Source: Lonsdalea britannica
Lineage (GTDB): Bacteria > Pseudomonadota > Gammaproteobacteria > Enterobacterales > Enterobacteriaceae
Reading direction: 5' to 3'
Assembly (NCBI RefSeq): GCF_002111595.1
Contig: NZ_LUTN01000015.1
Span: 35,563 to 99,562, forward strand
Length of the DNA stretch: 64,000 nt
How positions within the stretch are numbered: the stretch's first letter is position 1; each line of letters starts with the position of its first letter. Of this stretch, positions 21,523-33,652 are shown piece after piece. Made by a program: the position numbers and the translations under genes. Under the pieces are notes generated by a model, which saw nothing but the letters and a program-made list of their open reading frames with translations, had not been told where the DNA came from and made no database searches.

Positions 21523-22638
21523 TCAGGACTGCGGTTTAAGCGTCAGACGCAGATCGGGACCGACTTGCGCCACCTGCGCCAGCGAAAACTCAGGCGCCTG
21601 GGACAACAGAGACAATCCCGGCAAGACGCAGAGCGGACGCGCGGCCTCGCCCAGCAGCTTCGGCGCGAGGTAGAGCAGCACTTCGTCCACCACATTGGCA
21701 CGCAGCAACGCACCGGCCAGCCGTGCGCCCGCTTCGACCCACACCGAGTTAATCTCGCGTTTGCCCAGCAGCATCATTAACGCCACCAGATCAACCCCTT
21801 CGCCCTGCAATGGCAGCGCCAGCTGTTCTACCGATGACGGCCATGCCTGCGCATCGGCCTTCTGACGCGCCAGCCAGGTCGACCCCGGCTGCTGAATCAG
21901 ACGATGACGGAAGGTGACGCGTTCCTGACTGTCGACGACCACCCGGACGGGCTGACGCAGCTGATCCTGCGGATACGCCTGCTGCATCTCGGGATCGAAT
22001 TCTTCCCAGCGTACGGTCAGAGAAGGATCGTCCGCCAGCACCGTCGCGCTGCTGCTCAGGATGGCAGAGCTTTCGGCGCGAAAACGCTGTACATCCTGAC
22101 GCGCCTGCGGCGACGTAATCCACTGGCTTTCGCCGGAAGCCATCGCCGTGCGGCCATCCAGTGACGCCGCCATTTTGAGCTGTACAAAGGGCAATCCGGT
22201 ACGCATGCGTTTGAGAAAACCGCGATTAAGCTGCTCGGCTTCCGCCGCCATGACCCCATAGCTGACGTCAATACCGGCCTGATGCAGTCGCGTCAGCCCT
22301 CGTCCGGCGACCTGTGGATTGGGATCCTGCATCGCGGCGACAACCCGCGTTACGCCAGCGGCGATCAAGGCATCCGCGCACGGCGGCGTACGTCCGTGAT
22401 GACTACAGGGCTCCAGCGTAACGTAAGCCGTCGCGCCGCGCGCGCGCTCACCGGCCATGCTCAGGGCGTGGACTTCCGCATGGGGACCGCCCGCTTTCTG
22501 ATGATAGCCTTCACCAACGATCTCGCCGTCGCGGGCGATCACACAGCCGACGTTGGGATTGGGCGCAGTGGTGAAACGCCCCCGGCGCGCCAGTTCCAGC
22601 GCCCGAGCCATATAAAATTCATCCGACGGTAGTGTCAT
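21523..22638 (-). CDS. ribD: Bifunctional diaminohydroxyphosphoribosylaminopyrimidine deaminase / uracil reductase
   Basis: Carries out the second and third steps of riboflavin biosynthesis. 371 residues. The N-terminal cytidine-deaminase domain (about 1-145) holds the zinc motif HAEVHAL and PCSHHGRTPPC. The C-terminal NADPH reductase domain begins around PFVQLKMAASLDGRTAM and includes GESQWITSPQARQDVQRFRA. It starts 43 bases after nrdR, the standard order. Confidence 0.97.
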   Translation of the reverse strand: MTLPSDEFYMARALELARRGRFTTAPNPNVGCVIARDGEIVGEGYHQKAGGPHAEVHALSMAGERARGATAYVTLEPCSHHGRTPPCADALIAAGVTRVVAAMQDPNPQVAGRGLTRLHQAGIDVSYGVMAAEAEQLNRGFLKRMRTGLPFVQLKMAASLDGRTAMASGESQWITSPQARQDVQRFRAESSAILSSSATVLADDPSLTVRWEEFDPEMQQAYPQDQLRQPVRVVVDSQERVTFRHRLIQQPGSTWLARQKADAQAWPSSVEQLALPLQGEGVDLVALMMLLGKREINSVWVEAGARLAGALLRANVVDEVLLYLAPKLLGEAARPLCVLPGLSLLSQAPEFSLAQVAQVGPDLRLTLKPQS

Positions 22639-22681
22639 TCCCAGCCTCTCTTCTCAACGCCGACTGTGCGGCATGACGGGG

Positions 22682-23131
22682 TTAATCCTGCAGACGGGCG
22701 ATCTCTTCCCCGAACTCTCGAATATCTTCAAAGCTGCGGTAAACCGAGGCAAAGCGGATGTAGGCGACCTTATCCAGCTTTTTCAGCGCATCCATCACCA
22801 GATTACCCAGCATCTTCGCGGTCACTTCCCGCTCGCCAGTGGCTCGCAGCTGCGATTTGATGTGATTAATCGCCATTTCCACGTCATCGGAGCTGACCGG
22901 CCTTTTTTCCAGCGCTTTCTGCATACCGCTGCGCAGTTTGTCCTCATTGAAAGGCTCTCGCACATCGTTGCTTTTGATGATACGAGGCATCACGAGTTCC
23001 GCCACTTCGAAGGTGGTAAAACGTTCGTTGCATACCAGACACTGACGACGTCGACGTACCTGTGCTCCCTCACTAACCAACCGGGAATCAATCACTTTGG
23101 TATCAACCGCAGAACAAAATGGGCAATGCAT
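22682..23131 (-). CDS. nrdR: Transcriptional repressor NrdR
   Basis: Represses ribonucleotide reductase genes in response to nucleotide state. 149 residues. The N-terminal zinc ribbon uses Cys3, Cys6, Cys31 and Cys34 (MHCPFC and CLVC). The ATP-cone domain follows from about residue 49 ([20 protein letters not shown]). It is the first gene of nrdR-ribD-ribE-nusB-thiL-pgpA on this strand, and mgtA diverges from it. Confidence 0.97.
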   Translation of the reverse strand: MHCPFCSAVDTKVIDSRLVSEGAQVRRRRQCLVCNERFTTFEVAELVMPRIIKSNDVREPFNEDKLRSGMQKALEKRPVSSDDVEMAINHIKSQLRATGEREVTAKMLGNLVMDALKKLDKVAYIRFASVYRSFEDIREFGEEIARLQD

Positions 23132-23238
23132 AACCTTTCCCGCTCCCTCCGTTTATCGTGAGAATAGTTTACCCTGAATTAACCGCCTAACCCAGTCTCC
23201 TTGTGGCGCAACGCGGCCAAGTGGGCCTCCCGGCCATC

Positions 23239-23255
23239 GGTTTAGATTGGGTTGA
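23239..23255 (+). promoter_or_regulatory. Putative PhoP box for mgtL-mgtA
   Basis: GGTTTA-GATTG-GGTTGA matches the PhoP direct-repeat consensus (G/T)GTTTA-N5-(G/T)GTTTA at eleven of twelve positions. It lies about 130 bases before the mgtL start and 330 before mgtA, fitting a PhoP-activated promoter with a long leader as known for mgtA in Salmonella and E. coli. Confidence 0.6.
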
Positions 23256-23384
23256 GGATCGATCTGCTAGTTTGAGACTCCGCAAACTGGCGCCCGCCGT
23301 TCAACGGCTATTGCCTAAGCTGAAATTCGCCTTCTGACCCCACGCTCGCGTCGTCAGGAATGGCATCAACCCCGGAGAAATGTG

Positions 23385-23429
23385 ATGGAACCAGAACCTC
23401 ACCCTGCTCAGGCAGGACTTCTTCGGTAA
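23385..23429 (+). CDS. mgtL: mgtA leader peptide MgtL
   Basis: Fourteen-residue ORF, MEPEPHPAQAGLLR, with GGAG eight bases before the ATG. It lies in the mgtA 5' leader about 155 bases before the mgtA start. E. coli and Salmonella MgtL share the same acidic-proline alternation (MEPDPTP). In that family the run causes ribosome destabilisation or premature release at low magnesium, which lets transcription continue into mgtA. The position, start and EPEPxP pattern support the call; the C-terminal half differs from E. coli. Confidence 0.72.
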   Translation: MEPEPHPAQAGLLR

Positions 23430-23444
23430 GACAGCCCTTTTTCT

Positions 23445-23476
23445 CGCTGCCTTACCGACCAATAAGTAAGGCAGCG
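23445..23476 (+). promoter_or_regulatory. Stem-loop in the mgtA leader
   Basis: Perfect 11-bp stem CGCTGCCTTAC/GTAAGGCAGCG with a ten-base loop, 15 bases after the mgtL stop. No T run follows, which fits the Rho-dependent control described for mgtA leaders rather than an intrinsic terminator. Its function as part of a magnesium-sensing switch is inference. Confidence 0.6.
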
Positions 23477-23582
23477 ACGTTCACCTATCGTCCCTGCTCA
23501 TTCTATGATGCCGACGCGCCGGTGGCATTCCCCTGCGCGTCATCACGCTGCGACGTTATAACGTCGTGGCGGAGGGACTGTT

Positions 23583-26283
23583 ATGCTATTGACACGCCTC
23601 ACCCGGCAGTGGCTCGTTCAAATTAGCCGCCATCTGCCTTCTCGTTTGTTCCACCGCGCGCCGATGCCCGACGGTCAGGCGAACGCCATACCGGAACGTC
23701 TCGCCCGTCAGTGTCATCACTACGCCTGGCTGAGTGAGGACGCGCTCTATCAGGCTTTTGACAGCCATCCCGAAGGCTGATGCCTAACGAAGTCCGTCAG
23801 GCTCGGCTGACCTACGGTGAAAATCAGATCCCCGGCGAGCAAGCCGCGCCCTGGTGGCTGCATTTGTGGCGCTGCTACCGCAATCCTTTCAACCTGCTGC
23901 TGACGTTGCTGGCGCTGATTTCCTACGCCACGGAGGACCTGACCGCGGCGCTGGTCATTGGGCTGATGGTGCTGATCTCGACGCTGCTTCACTTTGTTCA
24001 GGAAGCACGCTCGGGCAAAGCCGCCGACACGCTGAAAGCGATGGTCAGCAATACCGCCACCGTCCTGAGATGCGATGAGCAAACCGGACGCAGCGAATAT
24101 CAGGAAATTCCGCTGGATCAGCTGGTGCCGGGCGACCTCGTCAAGCTGGCGGCGGGCGACATGATCCCGGCGGATCTGCGTGTGTTGCAGGCGCGCGATC
24201 TGTTTATCAGTCAGGCCTCGCTGACCGGTGAGTCACTGCCCGTGGAAAAAGTCGCGCACAGCCGTCTGGCGAAAAACGCCCCCGCATTGGAAAGCGATAC
24301 CCTGTGCTTCATGGGCACCAATGTCATCAGCGGCACCGCGCAGGCGATCGTTATCGGCACCGGCGCCAATACCTGGTTCGGCCAGATGGCAGGCCGGATA
24401 ACGCTTCAACCCGAGCAGGAAAACGCGTTCCAGAAAGGCATCAGCCGCGTCAGCTGGCTGCTGATCCGCTTCATGCTGGTCATGACGCCCATCGTGCTGG
24501 TCATTAACGGCTACACCAAAGGCGACTGGTGGGAAGCGGCGCTGTTCGCGCTATCGGTCGCCGTCGGCCTGACGCCGGAAATGCTGCCGATGATCGTCAC
24601 CTCGACGCTGGCGAAAGGCGCGGTAAAACTCTCTCGCCAAAAAGTGATCGTCAAACGTCTGGACGCCATTCAGAACTTCGGCGCGATGAATATTCTCTGC
24701 ACCGACAAGACCGGCACGCTCACACAGGATCGCATTGCGCTGGAAAGTCATACCGACGCGTTCGGGCGCTGCAGCCAAAAGGTGCTGCGTCTGGCGTGGT
24801 TGAACAGCGCGCATCAAACCGGGCTGCGCAACCTGCTCGATCAAGCCGTACTGGAAGGCGTTTCCAATAAAGAGCAGCACGACATTCTTTCCCGCTGGCG
24901 CAAAGTGGACGAAATTCCGTTCGACTTCGAGCGCCGCCGCATGTCGGTCGTCGTCGCCGAAAACGATCGGGAGCATCAGCTGATTTGCAAAGGCGCGCTG
25001 GATGAAATGCTGAGCGTCTGCTCCTCAGTGAGACTCGGTGAAGACACCCTAATGCTGGATGAGGACCGGCTGCTGCGGATCCGTCATCTCACCGACGATT
25101 GGAATCGCCAGGGTCTGCGCGTGGTCGCCGTCGCCAGCAAGGTGATCGACGCCGAGCCGCGGGATTATGCCCGCGCGGATGAGTCCGATCTGATTCTGGA
25201 AGCTATATCGCTTTCCTCGATCCGCCGAAAGAAAGCACCGCCCCGGCGTTGAAAGCGCTGAAAAACAGCGGGATCACGGTCAAAATTCTGACCGGGGACA
25301 GTGAACTCGTGGCCGCCAAGGTCTGCCGCGACGTCGGCATCGACTGTTCGGAGACGTTGATCGGCAGCCGCCTCGATGAGATGACCGACGAGGAGCTTTC
25401 GGCTCAGGCAGAAACCACCACGCTGTTTGCCAGGCTGACGCCGATGCACAAAGAGCGCATTGTGCGTCTGCTGCGAGCGCGGGGACATGTCGTCGGCTTC
25501 ATGGGCGACGGCATCAACGACGCCCCCGCGCTTCGCGCGGCGGACATCGGTATCTCCGTCGACTCTGCGGTGGATATCGCCCGGGAAGCGGCCGATATCA
25601 TCCTGCTTGAAAAAAGCCTGATGGTGCTGGAGCAAGGGGTCATTGAAGGCCGCCGAACCTTCGTCAACATGTTGAAATACATCAAGATGACGGCCAGCTC
25701 CAACTTCGGTAACGTGTTCAGCGTGCTGATCGCCAGCGCATTTCTGCCGTTCCTGCCCATGCTGCCGCTGCATCTGCTGATCCAGAACCTGATGTACGAT
25801 ATTTCCCAGATCGCCATCCCGTTCGATAACGTGGACGATGAGCAGATTCGCCGCCCGCAGCGCTGGAATGCCGGAGATATTGGTCGATTCATGGTGTTCT
25901 TCGGTCCGATCAGCTCTATTTTTGACGTGATGACGTTCGCTTTGATGTGGTGGGTCTTCCAGGCCAACACGCCGGAGATGCAGACGCTGTTCCAGTCTGG
26001 CTGGTTTGTTGAAGGACTGCTGTCGCAGACACTGATCGTACATATGATCCGTACCCGTAAGATCCCGTTCATTCAGAGTCGACCGTCATGGCCGCTGGCG
26101 ATGATGACGCTGCTGATTATGGCGACGGGGATCGCGCTGATTTTCTCACCGCTGGCCGGGTTCCTGGAGCTACAGCCACTGCCTCTGAGCTATTTCCCAT
26201 GGCTCATCGCCATTCTTTGCGGCTACATGATGCTAACGCAGGCGATGAAAGGCTTCTTCGCTCGCCACTACGGCTGGCAGTAA
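23583..26283 (+). CDS. mgtA: Magnesium-importing P-type ATPase (frame interrupted)
   Basis: P3B-type ATPase that brings Mg2+ into the cytoplasm when external magnesium is low. Features are the ASLTGESLPVEK actuator loop, phosphorylated Asp in CTDKTGTLTQD, LPMIVTSTLAKGAV, and hinge motifs GFMGDGINDAPALRAADIG. Two one-base losses break the frame: about 23778 (GGC-TGATG, restored HPEGLMPNEV) and about 25202 (GAAG-CTAT, restored DLILEGYIAFLDPPKES). The repaired protein has 900 residues, against 898 in E. coli. The ATG follows GGAGG by seven bases. Upstream lie mgtL, a hairpin and a PhoP box. In E. coli the gene is elsewhere; here it separates nrdR from yajI. Confidence 0.96.
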
Positions 26284-26297
26284 CCACCCGACGCAAC

Positions 26298-26330
26298 GGC
26301 TGCGCCCGCTCCCCTTTTTCGGGCGCAGCC
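26298..26330 (+). terminator. Terminator-like hairpin after mgtA
   Basis: Perfect 11-bp GC-rich stem GGCTGCGCCCG/CGGGCGCAGCC with an 11-base loop, 15 bases after the mgtA stop. It is followed by a pyrimidine-rich stretch (CCCTCCTCTTCCTC) rather than a pure T run. Confidence 0.65.
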
Positions 26331-26512
26331 CCCTCCTCTTCCTCGCGTTTCTGTCCTGCCACTGGCTGACGATGCTCCGTTTTTATTCCACATCCGCTAT
26401 TATCTGTCGCAGAACACTGACTTGGCGATGACCCCGACTCGGCGTCCGCTCCCCACGACGACACGCCCCAGCCTTTAAGGTCTGTTCGCCGTTTCTGAAG
26501 GAGACTCTTTCA

Positions 26513-27088
26513 ATGACCATCCGTTTCCGCCTGCTAACTTTACTGCCGACGATGATCGCGCTGGCAGGCTGTGCTCAGCAGCAGCAACTGCCTCAGGTGC
26601 AGCAAGAGATCCGCCAATTGAATCAGCGGTTGCAGACGCTGGCTGAACAGGCCGCGGCGCTTGAGCGTCAAAATACCCTGAACGCACACTCCAGCGCGGG
26701 CGTTTATCTGCTGCCGGCGGCCAAAAACTATGCGCTGGTGGACAGCGCGATCGGCCGACTGAGCGTCTCTCTCAGCCATGTTTCGCAGGAAGCCAGCGGG
26801 ACATACGCCCAGTTGCATATCCGACTGATCGACGGTGGGACGCTACCGAATTTCCGCGCACATCTGGATTGGGGCGAACTAGACGCCTCTGGAAAGCCGC
26901 TGACCAATGGCGCGCAGACCCAGTCCTTCGCCGTGTCGCAAACGCTGGTTCCCAAATGGGAAGCCGCCATCGCGCTGCGCCTGACCGGCCTGCCGCCTGA
27001 ACAACTGGGTTTCATTCGCCTGTACGATATCGAAAAGGTCGCCGGCGTTGCGCCGCAGCCGGGCCAAATTTCCTCCCCGGCGCACTAA
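26513..27088 (+). CDS. yajI: YajI family lipoprotein (DUF3251)
   Basis: 191-residue lipoprotein with lipobox LAGC at residues 17-20, followed by a Gln-rich, coiled-coil-prone helix (about 25-60) and a beta-rich domain with GVYLLPAAKNYALVDS and LRLTGLPPEQLGFIRLYDI. These match the E. coli YajI/DUF3251 family; its function is unknown. It lies next to secF in the E. coli order (tsx and yajD absent) and converges on it at a shared terminator. It has its own GGAG ribosome site. Confidence 0.88.
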   Translation: MTIRFRLLTLLPTMIALAGCAQQQQLPQVQQEIRQLNQRLQTLAEQAAALERQNTLNAHSSAGVYLLPAAKNYALVDSAIGRLSVSLSHVSQEASGTYAQLHIRLIDGGTLPNFRAHLDWGELDASGKPLTNGAQTQSFAVSQTLVPKWEAAIALRLTGLPPEQLGFIRLYDIEKVAGVAPQPGQISSPAH

Positions 27089-27156
27089 CGAGTGGGTTCG
27101 ATTGCGGGCATCATCTCGCCCGCGCCTTTCTGCCGCACACCGTCACTCAAGCCCAA

Positions 27157-27184
27157 AAAAAACCCGCCTTCCGGCGGGTTTTTT
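27157..27184. terminator. Bidirectional terminator between yajI and secF
   Basis: Inverted repeat AAAAAACCCGCC/GGCGGGTTTTTT with a TTCC loop. T runs are present for both strands; it lies between two converging genes. Confidence 0.92.
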
Positions 27185-27202
27185 GCGTATCGAAAGAGAA
27201 TG

Positions 27203-28171
27203 TTACGGTAACAGCGACGGCTGGTCCGCCCCTTCTTTCTCGACTTTCTGCTGAATCATGTGCTCGCGCTTCATGCCAAGCTTCAGCGCCAGTGCGGACG
27301 CGACGTAAATCGAAGACACCGTACCAATGGAGACGCCGATCAGCATCGCCAGCGAGAAGCCTGACAGCATCGCACCGCCGAAGATATACAGCATCAGCAC
27401 CACCACCAGCGTGGTGGCGGACGTCATAATGGTACGGCTCAGCGTTTGCGTCAGCGACACGTTCATGATCTCGTACGGCGTACCGCGGCGGATCTTACGG
27501 AAGTTCTCACGGATACGGTCGGAGACCACGATGCTGTCATTCAGCGAGTAACCGATGACCGACATCAGCGACGCCACGATGGTCAAATCGATTTCGATCT
27601 GAAACAGCGACAGCACGCCCAGCGTGATGATGACGTCATGCGCCAACGCGATAACCGCGCCCAGCGCCAAACGCCATTCAAAACGGAAGCCGACATAGAT
27701 CAGGATGCAGATCAGCGCCGCCAGCAGCGCCATGCCACCCGCCTGCGCCAGATCGTTACCCACGCTCGGCCCCACGAACTCGATACGTTTCACTTCGCCG
27801 TGCTGGGAGGTGCTCTGGTTAATCACGTTCAACACCTGATTACCCAACTCCTGCCCGGAGTTGCCGACGTTCGGCGACATACGCACCATCACGTCGCGGC
27901 TGCTGCCGAAGTTCTGAACCAGAGGGTCGGCAAAGCCGGCTTTCTCCAGCGCCTGACGCATTTCGTCCAGATCGCCCGGTTTTTCCAGATGAATTTCAAT
28001 CACCGTACCACCGGTGAAATCCAGTCCCCAGTTGAAGCCGCGAGCGCCGATCAGCACCAGCGAAATCACCAGCAGAATCCCCGAAATCAGGAACGCCAGA
28101 TTGTCCCAGCGCATAAAGTCGATGACTTTACGGCCGTAGTTGAGTTGCTCAACAGTATATTCCTGTGCCAC
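27203..28171 (-). CDS. secF: Protein translocase subunit SecF
   Basis: Inner-membrane partner of SecD that uses the proton gradient to assist the late steps of SecYEG translocation. 322 residues, six helices and one periplasmic domain between helices 1 and 2. Signatures are [15 protein letters not shown] after helix 1, [31 protein letters not shown] and [20 protein letters not shown]. It is the last gene of queA-tgt-yajC-secD-secF, ten bases after secD. Confidence 0.98.
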   Translation of the reverse strand: MAQEYTVEQLNYGRKVIDFMRWDNLAFLISGILLVISLVLIGARGFNWGLDFTGGTVIEIHLEKPGDLDEMRQALEKAGFADPLVQNFGSSRDVMVRMSPNVGNSGQELGNQVLNVINQSTSQHGEVKRIEFVGPSVGNDLAQAGGMALLAALICILIYVGFRFEWRLALGAVIALAHDVIITLGVLSLFQIEIDLTIVASLMSVIGYSLNDSIVVSDRIRENFRKIRRGTPYEIMNVSLTQTLSRTIMTSATTLVVVLMLYIFGGAMLSGFSLAMLIGVSIGTVSSIYVASALALKLGMKREHMIQQKVEKEGADQPSLLP

Positions 28172-28181
28172 AACGCACTCC

Positions 28182-30029
28182 TCAGATAGACAGCTTGTTA
28201 ATGCGTTTACCGCCGTAAAGCAGGTTCACGATGGCACGGGTACCGACAATCGCCGTAAACATCGAGGTCGCAACCCCGATCGTGGTGGTGATAGCAAAGC
28301 CTTTAATCGAGCCGGTACCGACCGCATACAGGATCACGGCAGTGATCAGGGTCGTCACGTTGGCATCCACGATACTGGAGAACGCGCCTTTATAACCCTC
28401 ATGGATCGCCTGCTGCACCGTACGCCCGTTTTTCAGCTCTTCCTTGATACGTTCGTTAATCAACACGTTCGCATCGACCGCCACCGCCAGCGTCAGCACG
28501 ATACCGGCAATCCCCGGCATGGTGAGCGTCGCGCCGGGCAGCAGAGACATGATCCCGACAATCAGCACCAGGTTCGCGATAAGCGCGGTCGTCGCGATAA
28601 TCCCGAATTTACGGTAGTAAACCACCATAAACACGATGGACGCGATCAGGCCCCACAGACAGGCTTCCAGACCCTGAGTGATGTTCTGCATCCCCAGCGT
28701 CGGGCCAATGGTCCGCTCTTCGACGATCTGAATCGGCGCAATCAACGCACCGGCGCGCAGCAGCAGCGACAGCTGGCGAGCTTCGTTCGGATTGTTAATG
28801 CCGGTGATACGGAAGCTGTTGCCCAGGCGAGACTGGATGGTCGCGACGTTGATGACCTCTTCCTGTTTCTCCAGAATCGCGCGGCCAGTGGCATCTTTCT
28901 TACCGCTGTCCTTATATTCCACGAACAACGTCGCCATCAGTTTGCCGATGTTGTCCTTGGTAAAGTTGGACATCATGTTGCCGCCGGCGCTGTCGAGAGA
29001 GATGTTGACCTGAGGACGGTTGTATTCGTCAGAGCTGGACGTGGAATCCGTGATGTGGTCGCCGGTCAGAATCACGCGCTTGTACAGCACGACAGGACCG
29101 CCTTCACGCATCTGTTTCACTTCTGAGTCACCCGGTACGCGTCCGCTGGCGGCGGCCGTTGAATCCACGTTGGAGTTGACCAGACGGAACTCCAACGTCG
29201 CCGTCGCGCCCAAAATTTCTTTCGCGCGCGCCGTATCCTGAATACCCGGCAGTTCGACGACGATACGGTCGGCGCCCTGACGCTGAACCAACGGTTCGGC
29301 AACGCCCAGCTGGTTTACACGGTTACGCAGAATGTTGATGTTCTGCTGAACCGCATACTCACGGGCTTCGCTCAGTCGCGCATCGCTCATGACCGCACGC
29401 AGCGTCGCGTCGCCATTGGCGTTGATCACCAGATCGCGGTGACGGGATGTCAGATAGCTAACGCCCTGATCGCGGGTCTGATTGTCGCGAAAGCGAATTT
29501 CGACGCCGTAGTTATCAATCTTGCGGACGGAAGCGTAGGGAATGTTTTTCTCACGCAGATCGCTGCGCAGGGAATCCATGGTTTGTTCCTGCAGCTTGCC
29601 CAGCGCGGTATCCATATCCACTTCCATCAGGAAGTGCACGCCGCCGCGCAGGTCAAGCCCCAGCTTCATGGGTTCAGCGCCCAACATTCTCAACCATTGC
29701 GGAGTGGCGGGAGCCAGGTTGAGCGCAACGACAAACTTGTCGCCCAGCTCGCCGAGCAGCGCTTCACGTGCGCGGAGCTGTACGTCAGGGTTGGAGAAAC
29801 GAGCCAGTATCGCGCCGTTTTCAAGCGCAATCGACTTGCTGGAAAGATTCTGTTCTTTTAAGACATTCTGGACCTGGACCAGCGTAGACTCACTGGCGGC
29901 GGCACCCCGCGCGCCAGTGATCTGAATCGCCGGATCCTCACCATATAGGTTAGGAAGCGCATACAGCAGACCGACAAGAACAGCCACGATCAGCATGATG
30001 TACTTCCACAAAGGATAACGGTTCAACAC
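28182..30029 (-). CDS. secD: Protein translocase subunit SecD
   Basis: 615-residue membrane protein of the SecDF-YajC complex, with six helices and a large periplasmic domain (P1) that captures emerging polypeptides. Signatures are [18 protein letters not shown] after helix 1, [20 protein letters not shown] in P1, and [20 protein letters not shown] with [20 protein letters not shown] in the membrane half. Length and motifs equal those of E. coli. It is co-transcribed with yajC (29 bases upstream) and secF. Confidence 0.98.
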   Translation of the reverse strand: MLNRYPLWKYIMLIVAVLVGLLYALPNLYGEDPAIQITGARGAAASESTLVQVQNVLKEQNLSSKSIALENGAILARFSNPDVQLRAREALLGELGDKFVVALNLAPATPQWLRMLGAEPMKLGLDLRGGVHFLMEVDMDTALGKLQEQTMDSLRSDLREKNIPYASVRKIDNYGVEIRFRDNQTRDQGVSYLTSRHRDLVINANGDATLRAVMSDARLSEAREYAVQQNINILRNRVNQLGVAEPLVQRQGADRIVVELPGIQDTARAKEILGATATLEFRLVNSNVDSTAAASGRVPGDSEVKQMREGGPVVLYKRVILTGDHITDSTSSSDEYNRPQVNISLDSAGGNMMSNFTKDNIGKLMATLFVEYKDSGKKDATGRAILEKQEEVINVATIQSRLGNSFRITGINNPNEARQLSLLLRAGALIAPIQIVEERTIGPTLGMQNITQGLEACLWGLIASIVFMVVYYRKFGIIATTALIANLVLIVGIMSLLPGATLTMPGIAGIVLTLAVAVDANVLINERIKEELKNGRTVQQAIHEGYKGAFSSIVDANVTTLITAVILYAVGTGSIKGFAITTTIGVATSMFTAIVGTRAIVNLLYGGKRINKLSI

Positions 30030-30058
30030 GGTAGTTCCCTTTGGGAAAAGGCAAAAAA

Positions 30059-30394
30059 TTACAGGGCTTTCATAGTACCCTTCGGCAGCACGGAGGCTAC
30101 GAAATCACGTTTGATCACGACTTCGTTGTTTTCGTTCAGTTCGATGGCGATGTAGCCGTTCTCGGAGACTTTAGTCACACGACCTACCAGGCCGCCGTTA
30201 GTCAGCACTTCATCCCCTTTGCTGATGGAATCCATCAACTTTTTGTGTTCCTTGGCGCGCTTTTGCTGAGGACGCAGGATCATGAAGTAAAAAATCAGAC
30301 CGAATACGACCAGCATGATGATCAGAGAGTAAGGGCTTCCCTGCGCCGGAGCCCCCGCTGTTGCTGCAACGGCATCGGAAATGAAAAGACTCAT
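30059..30394 (-). CDS. yajC: Preprotein translocase subunit YajC
   Basis: 111-residue single-helix inner-membrane protein of the SecDF-YajC complex. The membrane segment [20 protein letters not shown] is followed by the basic [15 protein letters not shown] and a small beta-rich cytoplasmic domain ([15 protein letters not shown]). It lies between tgt and secD. Confidence 0.97.
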   Translation of the reverse strand: MSLFISDAVAATAGAPAQGSPYSLIIMLVVFGLIFYFMILRPQQKRAKEHKKLMDSISKGDEVLTNGGLVGRVTKVSENGYIAIELNENNEVVIKRDFVASVLPKGTMKAL

Positions 30395-30487
30395 GTAAGT
30401 TTCCTCTTTATAAAAACGAAAAAGTGATCAAACCAAATAACGTCAAGGGAGCGACGTCCGCCGCCGCCCTCATACTGCTTATACGAC

Positions 30488-31618
<1,131 letters not shown>

Positions 31619-31711
31619 TTAACCTCCAGCACCAGAGAAACAGTCTGATGTCGTTGTTGATGACCTATAAATAGGCACTGCTGGCGGCCTATACCGCCGG
31701 TAATCATCGGT

Positions 31712-32782
31712 TTATTCGCCGACGTGTTCCTGCTCTGCCTCGGGATTGCGCGTGATAAACATCGCATCGCCGTAGCTGAAAAAGCGTAGTTGCTCCGCCA
31801 CCGCCTGACGATAGGCGTTCATGGTGTGACGGTAGCCAGCGAAAGCGGAGACCAGCATGATCAACGTGGACTCCGGCAGATGGAAATTGGTCACCAGCGC
31901 ATCGATCACGCGATAGTGGTAGCCGGGATAGATGAAGATGCGAGTATCGCCGAAGAATGGAGCCATCATCGCCTCCGAGCTGGCCTGCGCCGCGCTTTCC
32001 AGCGAGCGGACGGATGTCGTGCCGACTGCAATCACCCGATTACCGCGCGCTTTACACGCCAGCACGGCATCCACGACGTCCTGCGGGACTTCCGCATACT
32101 CGGCGTGCATGACGTGATCTTCAATGCTGTCCACGCGTACCGGCTGAAAAGTGCCCGCCCCGACATGCAAGGTGACGAAGGCCATTTCGATGCCCTTGTC
32201 GCGCAGCGCTGCCAGCAGCGGTTCATCGAAGTGCAGACCGGCGGTCGGCGCCGCGACTGCGCCGGGACGCTGGCTGTAGACGGTCTGATACAGTTCGCGG
32301 TCGGCATCCTCATCAGGACGGTCGATATACGGCGGCAGCGGAATGTGACCGATATCGTTGAGAATGGTCAGTACGTCGCGCGGATCGTCGAAACGAATTT
32401 CGAACAGCGCATCCTGACGAGACAGCATCGTGGCCGCTACGCTTTCATCCTCGCCCAGCACCAGCTCCGCGCCCGGCTTGGGCGCCTTGGAGGCGCGCAC
32501 ATGCGCCAACACTCGATGTTCGTCCAGTACACGCTCTACCAGAACTTCCAGCTTGCCGCCGCTCGCTTTACGTCCGAACAGTCGGGCGGGGATCACGCGC
32601 GTATTGTTGAAAACCAGCAGGTCGCCAGGTTCCAGCTTGTCCAACAAATCGCTAAAGATGCCCAGAGACGTCTCTCCGCTCGGCCCATCCAGCGACAACA
32701 AACGGCATCCGCTACGCTGCGCCTGGGGATAATGGGCGATGAGAGACTCAGGGAGTTCAAACGAAAAATCGGCAACACGCAT
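31712..32782 (-). CDS. queA: S-adenosylmethionine:tRNA ribosyltransferase-isomerase
   Basis: Makes epoxyqueuosine in tRNA by transferring the ribose of SAM to preQ1. 356 residues. Family motifs are [13 protein letters not shown] at the start, [37 protein letters not shown] [12 protein letters not shown], and [19 protein letters not shown]. It is the first gene of the queA-tgt-yajC-secDF operon and diverges from acpH with 116 bases between. Confidence 0.98.
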   Translation of the reverse strand: MRVADFSFELPESLIAHYPQAQRSGCRLLSLDGPSGETSLGIFSDLLDKLEPGDLLVFNNTRVIPARLFGRKASGGKLEVLVERVLDEHRVLAHVRASKAPKPGAELVLGEDESVAATMLSRQDALFEIRFDDPRDVLTILNDIGHIPLPPYIDRPDEDADRELYQTVYSQRPGAVAAPTAGLHFDEPLLAALRDKGIEMAFVTLHVGAGTFQPVRVDSIEDHVMHAEYAEVPQDVVDAVLACKARGNRVIAVGTTSVRSLESAAQASSEAMMAPFFGDTRIFIYPGYHYRVIDALVTNFHLPESTLIMLVSAFAGYRHTMNAYRQAVAEQLRFFSYGDAMFITRNPEAEQEHVGE

Positions 32783-32898
32783 GACTATTCACTTAGCTAT
32801 CTGACAGAGGGAAAAAGAGGCGGCCTAGTCTAGAGCCGGGAACGACCGGCTGCAAGAAATAAGCGGTCTGTGAGAGGAATTGCACTTATACTGCCGGG

Positions 32899-33498
32899 AT
32901 GAATTTTCTCGCCCATCTCCATTTAGCCACGCTGGCCGACAGCTCCCTGCTGGGAAACCTAATGGCTGACTTTGTCCGCGGCAACCCCGACGGCATTTTC
33001 CCCGACAAGATCGTCGCCGGCATTCGGCTGCATCGCCGCATTGACAGCCTGACGGACAGCCTGCCGGAAGTTCGCGCCGCGTGCCGCTATTTCAGCGCAG
33101 ATTATCGTCGCGTGGCGCCCATTACGCTCGACGTGCTGTGGGATCATTTTCTGGCGCGGCACTGGACGACACTGGTCCCCCACGTCACCTTGCCGCAATT
33201 CGTCGCCGACGCTCGCAGAGAGATCGAACCGCATCTGCCGGAAACCCCGGAGCGTTTCCGCAATCTAAACAACTACCTGTGGACCGAGCGTTGGCTGGAG
33301 CGCTATGCCGAGCTTCCGTTTATCGGCGAAGTCCTGTACCGAATGGCGCTGCGGCGTCCTCGTCTGGCCGCGCTGGCGGGTTCTTTCCAGGAGGTGGAGC
33401 GTCACTATCATCAGCTTGAAACACTGTTCTGGCAGTTTTATCCCGTCATGATGGAGACCGTAAAAAGCGGGCGGTTGTCATCAGCAGCGCCGCGCTAA
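32899..33498 (+). CDS. acpH: Acyl-carrier-protein phosphodiesterase
   Basis: Removes the phosphopantetheine arm from acyl carrier protein. 199 residues, HD-related all-helical fold. It reads [42 protein letters not shown] and [17 protein letters not shown], all close to E. coli AcpH (193 residues). It diverges from queA. Confidence 0.95.
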   Translation: MNFLAHLHLATLADSSLLGNLMADFVRGNPDGIFPDKIVAGIRLHRRIDSLTDSLPEVRAACRYFSADYRRVAPITLDVLWDHFLARHWTTLVPHVTLPQFVADARREIEPHLPETPERFRNLNNYLWTERWLERYAELPFIGEVLYRMALRRPRLAALAGSFQEVERHYHQLETLFWQFYPVMMETVKSGRLSSAAPR

Positions 33499-33652
33499 CC
33501 GGTCGACCTCGGAAAGCAATACCAATTGATGCAATAGGCAAAACCTATCTCATTGATTGGCCGACATTCCCTTTATTCACCCTCGCGAAATACCTATACT
33601 CGCTAGGGTTTATTCCCCTCCGCTTTACTCATTTACCACCACGGGAGTTATT

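Noticed and set aside
31790..32833. Plus-strand frame of 347 codons opposite queA
   Set aside because: Shadow of queA; Arg/Gln/His-rich without any motif.
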